A stretch of 64,000 nt of DNA from Elymus sibiricus. Lineage: Eukaryota > Streptophyta > Magnoliopsida > Poales > Poaceae. Where the stretch lies: contig CM077671.1 of assembly GCA_039707655.1 (NCBI GenBank), forward strand, positions 243,017,095 to 243,081,094. Reading direction: 5' to 3'. How positions within the stretch are numbered: position 1 is the stretch's first letter; each line of letters starts with the position of its first letter. The notes beneath the pieces are model-generated. The model made no database searches. It was not told the origin of the DNA and worked only from the letters and a program-made list of their open reading frames with translations. This document shows, piece by piece, positions 60,851 through 64,000 of the stretch. The position numbers and the translations under genes are program-made.

Positions 60851-63800
60851 TCAGAACAAATCATGAAATGCATGAAAAATAGCAAATGAAGTCAGAAAAG
60901 GGTTCAAAAGTGATGACGTGGCTTTGAATGGTGCATATTGAATGCAGAAAAAGTCTTGAGTTAAAATATGTTTAAAAAAATTAAATCCCTTTGTAATAGA
61001 CGAGTTTTCGTCCGAAACCCTGATACTACGAAGGAGATTGTCCAGTTTGTACACGAAGTGCATCCAGTTTTTCCCGTAACCCTCTCAACTTTTTAACACA
61101 TGCTATGTGGGTGAAATTATGATACCATGCCAACTTTCAACCATTTCAGAGTTCATTTGCAGTGCTTTTCAATTTCAGGGTCATTTTTGCTCAGAATAAA
61201 TCATGAAATGCATGAAAAATAGCAAATGAAGTCAGAAAAGGGTTGAAAAGTGATGATGTGGCTTTGAATGGTGCATATTGAATGCAGAAAAAGTCTTGAG
61301 TTAAAATATGTTTAAAAATATGAAATCCCATTGTAATAGACGAGTTTTCGTCCGAAACCCTGATACTTCGAAGGAGATTGTCCAGTTTGTACACGAAGTG
61401 CATCCAGTTTTTCCCGTAACCCTCTCAACTTTTTAGCACATGCTATGTGGGTGAAATTATGATACCATGCCAACTTTCAACCATTTCAGCGTTCATTTGC
61501 AGTGCTTTTCAATTTCAGGGTCATTTTAGCTCAGAACAAATCATGAAATGCATGAAAAATAGCAAATGAAGTCAGAAAAGGGTTCAAAAGTGATGACGTG
61601 GCTTTGAATGGTGCATATTGAATGCAGAAAAAGTCTTGAGTTAAAATATGTTTAAAAAAATGAAATCCCTTTGTAATAGACGAGTTTTCGTCCGAAACCC
61701 TGATACTACGAAGGAGATTGTCCAGTGTGTACACGAAGTGCATCCAGTTTTTCCCGTAACCCTCTCAACTTTTTAACACATGCTATGTGGGTGAAATTAT
61801 GATACCATGCCAACTTTCAACCATTTCAGAGTTCATTTGCAGTGCTTTTCAATTTCAGGGTCATTTTAGCTCAGAATAAATCATGAAATGCATGAAAAAT
61901 AGCAAATGAAGTCAGAAAAGGGTTGAAAAGTGATGATGTGGCTTTGAATGGTGCATATTGAATGCAGAAAAAGTCTTGAGTTAAAATATGTTTAAAAATA
62001 TAAAATCCCATTGTAATAGACGAGTTTTCGTCCGAAACCCTGATACTTCGAAGGAGATTGTCCAGTTTCTACACGAAGTGCATCCAGTTTTTCCCGTAAC
62101 CCTCTCAACTTTTTAGCACATGCTATGTGGGTGAAATTATGATACCATGCCAACTTTCAACCATTTCAGCGTACATTTGCAGTGCTTTTCAATTTCAGGG
62201 TCATTTTAGCTCAGAACAAATCATGAAATGCATGAAAAATAGCAAATGAAGTCAGAAAAGGGTTCAAAAGTGATGACGTGGCTTTGAATGGTGCATATTG
62301 AATGCAGAAAAAGTCTTGAGTTAAAATATGTTTAAAAAAATGAAATCCCTTTGTAATAGACGAATTTTCGTCCGAAACCCTGATACTACGAAGGAGATTG
62401 TCCAGTTTGTACACGAAGTGCATCCAGTTTTTCCCGTAACCCTCTCAACTTTTTAACACATGCTATGTGGGTGAAATTATGATACCATGCCAACTTTCAA
62501 CCATTTCAGAGTTCATTTGCAGTGCTTTTCAATTTCAGGGTCATTTTAGCTCAGAACAAATCATGAAATGCATGAAAAATAGCAAATGAAGTCAGAAAAG
62601 GGTTGAAAAGTGATGATGTGGCTTTGAATGGTGCATATTGAATGCAGAAAAAGTCTTGAGTTAAAATATGTTTAAAAATATGAAATCCCATTGTAATAGA
62701 CGAGTTTTCGTCCGAAACCCTGATACTTCGAAGGAGATTGTCCAGTTTGTACACGAAGTGCATCCAGTTTTTCCCGTAACCCTCTCAACTTTTTAGCACA
62801 TGCTATGTGGGTGAAATTATGATACCATGCCAACTTTCAACCATTTCAGCGTTCATTTGTAGTGCTTTTCAATTTCAGGGTCATTTTAGCTCAGAACAAA
62901 TCATGAAATGCATGAAAAATAGCAAATGAAGTCAGAAAAGGGTTCAAAAGTGATGACGTGGCTTTGAATGGTGCATATTGAATGCAGAAAAAGTCTTGAG
63001 TTAAAATATGTTTAAAAAAATGAAATCCCTTTGTAATAGACGAGTTTTCGTCCGAAACCCTGATACTACGAAGGAGATTGTCCAGTTTGTACACGAAGTG
63101 CATCCAGTTTTTCCCGTAACCCTCTCAACTTTTTAACACATGCTATGTGGGTGAAATTATGATACCATGCCAAATTTCAACCATTTCAGAGTTCATTTGC
63201 AGTGCTTTTCAATTTCAGGGTCATTTTAGCTCAGAATAAATCATGAAATGCATGAAAAATAGCAAATGAAGTCAGAAAAGGGTTGAAAAGTGATGATGTG
63301 GCTTTGAATGGTGCATATTGAATGCAGAAAAAGTCTTGAGTTAAAATATGTTTAAAAATATGAAATCCCATTGTAATAGACGAGTTTTCGTCCGAAACCC
63401 TGATACTTCGAAGGAGATTGTCCAGTTTGTACACGAAGTGCATCCAGTTTTTCCCGTAACCCTCTCAACTTTTTAGCACATGCTATGTGGGTGAAATTAT
63501 GATACCATGCCAACTTTCAACCATTTCAGCGTTCATTTGCAGTGCTTTTCAATTTCAGGGTCATTTTAGCTCAGAACAAATCATGAAATGCATGAAAAAT
63601 AGCAAATGAAGTCAGAAAAGGGTTCAAAAGTGATGACGTGGCTTTGAATGGTGCATATTGAATGCAGAAAAAGTCTTGAGTTAAAATATGTTTAAAAAAA
63701 TGAAATCCCTTTGTAATAGACGAGTTTTCGTCCGAAACCCTGATACTACGAAGGAGATTGTCCAGTGTGTACACGAAGTGCATCCAGTTTTTCCCGTAAC

Positions 63801-64000
63801 CCTCTCAACTTTTTAACACATGCTATGTGGGTGAAATTATGATACCATGCCAACTTTCAACCATTTCAGAGTTCATTTGCAGTGCTTTTCAATTTCAGGG
63901 TCATTTTAGCTCAGAATAAATCATGAAATGCATGAAAAATAGCAAATGAAGTCAGAAAAGGGTTGAAAAGTGATGATGTGGCTTTGAATGGTGCATATTG
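58132..64000. repeat. Dimer/hexamer HOR (680 and 2040 bp), to the edge
   Basis: Alternation of A and B units continues for 18 monomers to the window end. Private variants show a hexamer A1-B1-A2-B2-A3-B3 of about 2040 bp. A1 has gacgaattttcg (58132, 60171, 62211). A2 has gacgagttttcg and is preceded by tttgtagtgc (58812, 60851, 62891). A3 has gtccagtgtgtacac (59491, 61531, 63571). B2 has catttttgctc (59152, 61191), though 63231 has the ordinary catttt form. B3 has aaaaatataaaatccc (59831, 61871). The last hexamer is cut by the window edge, so the array continues. Confidence 0.87.
63186..63570. repeat. Representative monomer with internal landmarks
   Basis: One well-preserved copy used here as a map. 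The AS-B-like primer site is 63186-63205. The monomer anchor is 63231, followed by a short direct repeat (catgaaatgcatgaaa). The AS-A-like site is 63292-63311. An A/T-only-rich tract with the variable poly-A run lies at 63341-63360; its length differences cause most 1-2 bp spacing changes between monomers. A CpG-bearing segment follows at 63381-63435, with an imperfect dyad (gttttcgtccgaaac) and a perfect 8-bp palindrome, cttcgaag, at 63406-63413. A second dyad, cacatgctatgtg (5-bp arms, 3-nt loop), lies at 63477-63489. I saw no similarity between the two 170-bp halves, so the unit is not a recent doubling of a shorter monomer. Confidence 0.85.

Larger units (their letters stand above)
1..64000. 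repeat. Afa/pAs1-like satellite array, about 189 monomers of ~340 bp
   Basis: Seen: one monomer of about 340 bp repeats in a single orientation across the whole window, with anchors from 187 to 63911 and no spacing outside 329-341 bp except around a 23-bp deletion near 16110. One monomer (62881-63220) counts to about 36% GC. Recalled family knowledge, not searched: Afa satellites of Triticeae are about 340 bp. The primer I remember as AS-A, GATGATGTGGCTTGAATGG, differs from the window's gatgatgtggctttgaatgg by one added t. AS-B, GCATTTCAAATGAACTCTGA, matches the minus strand GCACTGCAAATGAACTCTGA at 17 of 20 positions. The pAs1 FISH oligo as I recall it also resembles the minus strand from the gtcagaaaagg region through tcatgaaatgcatg to agctc. 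Inference: heterochromatic, probably subterminal or interstitial, in a grass chromosome. Satellite status is certain; the family name is likely; the species is unknown. Confidence 0.93.

Noticed and set aside
62881..63220. 170-bp half-repeat inside the monomer
   Set aside because: Comparing the halves by eye showed only short matches such as gtgcat, which is within chance.
1..64000. CRISPR array
   Set aside because: The repeats are about 340 bp with no unique spacers between short direct repeats. This is a eukaryotic-type satellite.
1..64000. tRNA, rRNA or 5S genes hidden in the tandem repeats (5S units can be near 340 bp)
   Set aside because: No 5S internal control region or transcribed core was recognisable, and the monomer is AT-rich throughout, unlike a 5S gene of about 120 bp.

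Overview
The window is one uninterrupted satellite DNA array. About 189 copies of an AT-rich monomer of roughly 340 bp run head to tail in one orientation from the first base to the last. I placed a fixed anchor (the t that starts tcagaataaatcatg, or its variant) in every monomer. The first is at 187 and the last at 63911, a mean spacing of about 339 bp. All spacings are 329-341 bp except one 655-bp double interval (15776 to 16431) that holds a 23-bp deletion. No gene, RNA gene, transposable element, simple-sequence array or unique spacer interrupts the array. The open frames of about 70-100 codons on the minus strand are by-products of the monomer sequence, not genes.

The monomer looks like the Afa (pAs1) satellite family of Triticeae and related grasses. 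This rests on memory: the 340-bp length, a near-match to both published Afa PCR primers as I recall them, and resemblance to the pAs1 FISH oligo. The likely source is therefore a grass nuclear genome (Aegilops, wheat D genome, barley, Elymus or a relative), in a heterochromatic block. The sequence does not let me name the species or chromosome.

Four monomer types recur. Type 1 has gttcaaaagtgatgacg. Type 2 has gttgaaaagtgatgatg with gacgggttttcgttcg. Type 3 has aaaggttgaaaag, gtccaaaacc and gaacatgctatgtgag. Type 4 is one A shorter (catgaaaatagc) with gaagtgagaaaag. Their order gives a changing set of higher-order repeats (HORs).

Layout: 1-5.3 kb, an 11-monomer periodicity (offset 3734) around a trimer repeat (1019). 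6.6-10.3 kb, a pentamer (1687). 11.0-15.1 kb, a tetramer (1357). 13.7-18.1 kb, an older diverged copy of 2.2-7.0 kb. 18.5-26.0 kb, an 11-mer tandem duplication (3725). 27.6-35.4 kb, a 12-mer duplication (4069) with a 7-mer (2373) inside it. 35.7-46.6 kb, a second copy of the 18.1-31.3 kb segment with its own tetramer expansion (1353). 46.6-51.3 kb, a mosaic. 51.3-60.8 kb, a 14-mer tandem duplication (4758). From 53.4 kb, and again from 58.1 kb to the window end, a 680-bp dimer is organised into a 2040-bp hexamer and runs off the edge.

Copies towards the right are far more alike than those on the left. That fits repeated unequal exchange, with the youngest homogenisation at the right. Two monomers (22184 and 35066) preserve exchange or conversion breakpoints inside a single 340-bp unit. 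Monomer variants also carry the C-to-T and G-to-A changes at CG and CHG sites expected of long-term cytosine methylation. All homologies were read by eye; none comes from a computed alignment.
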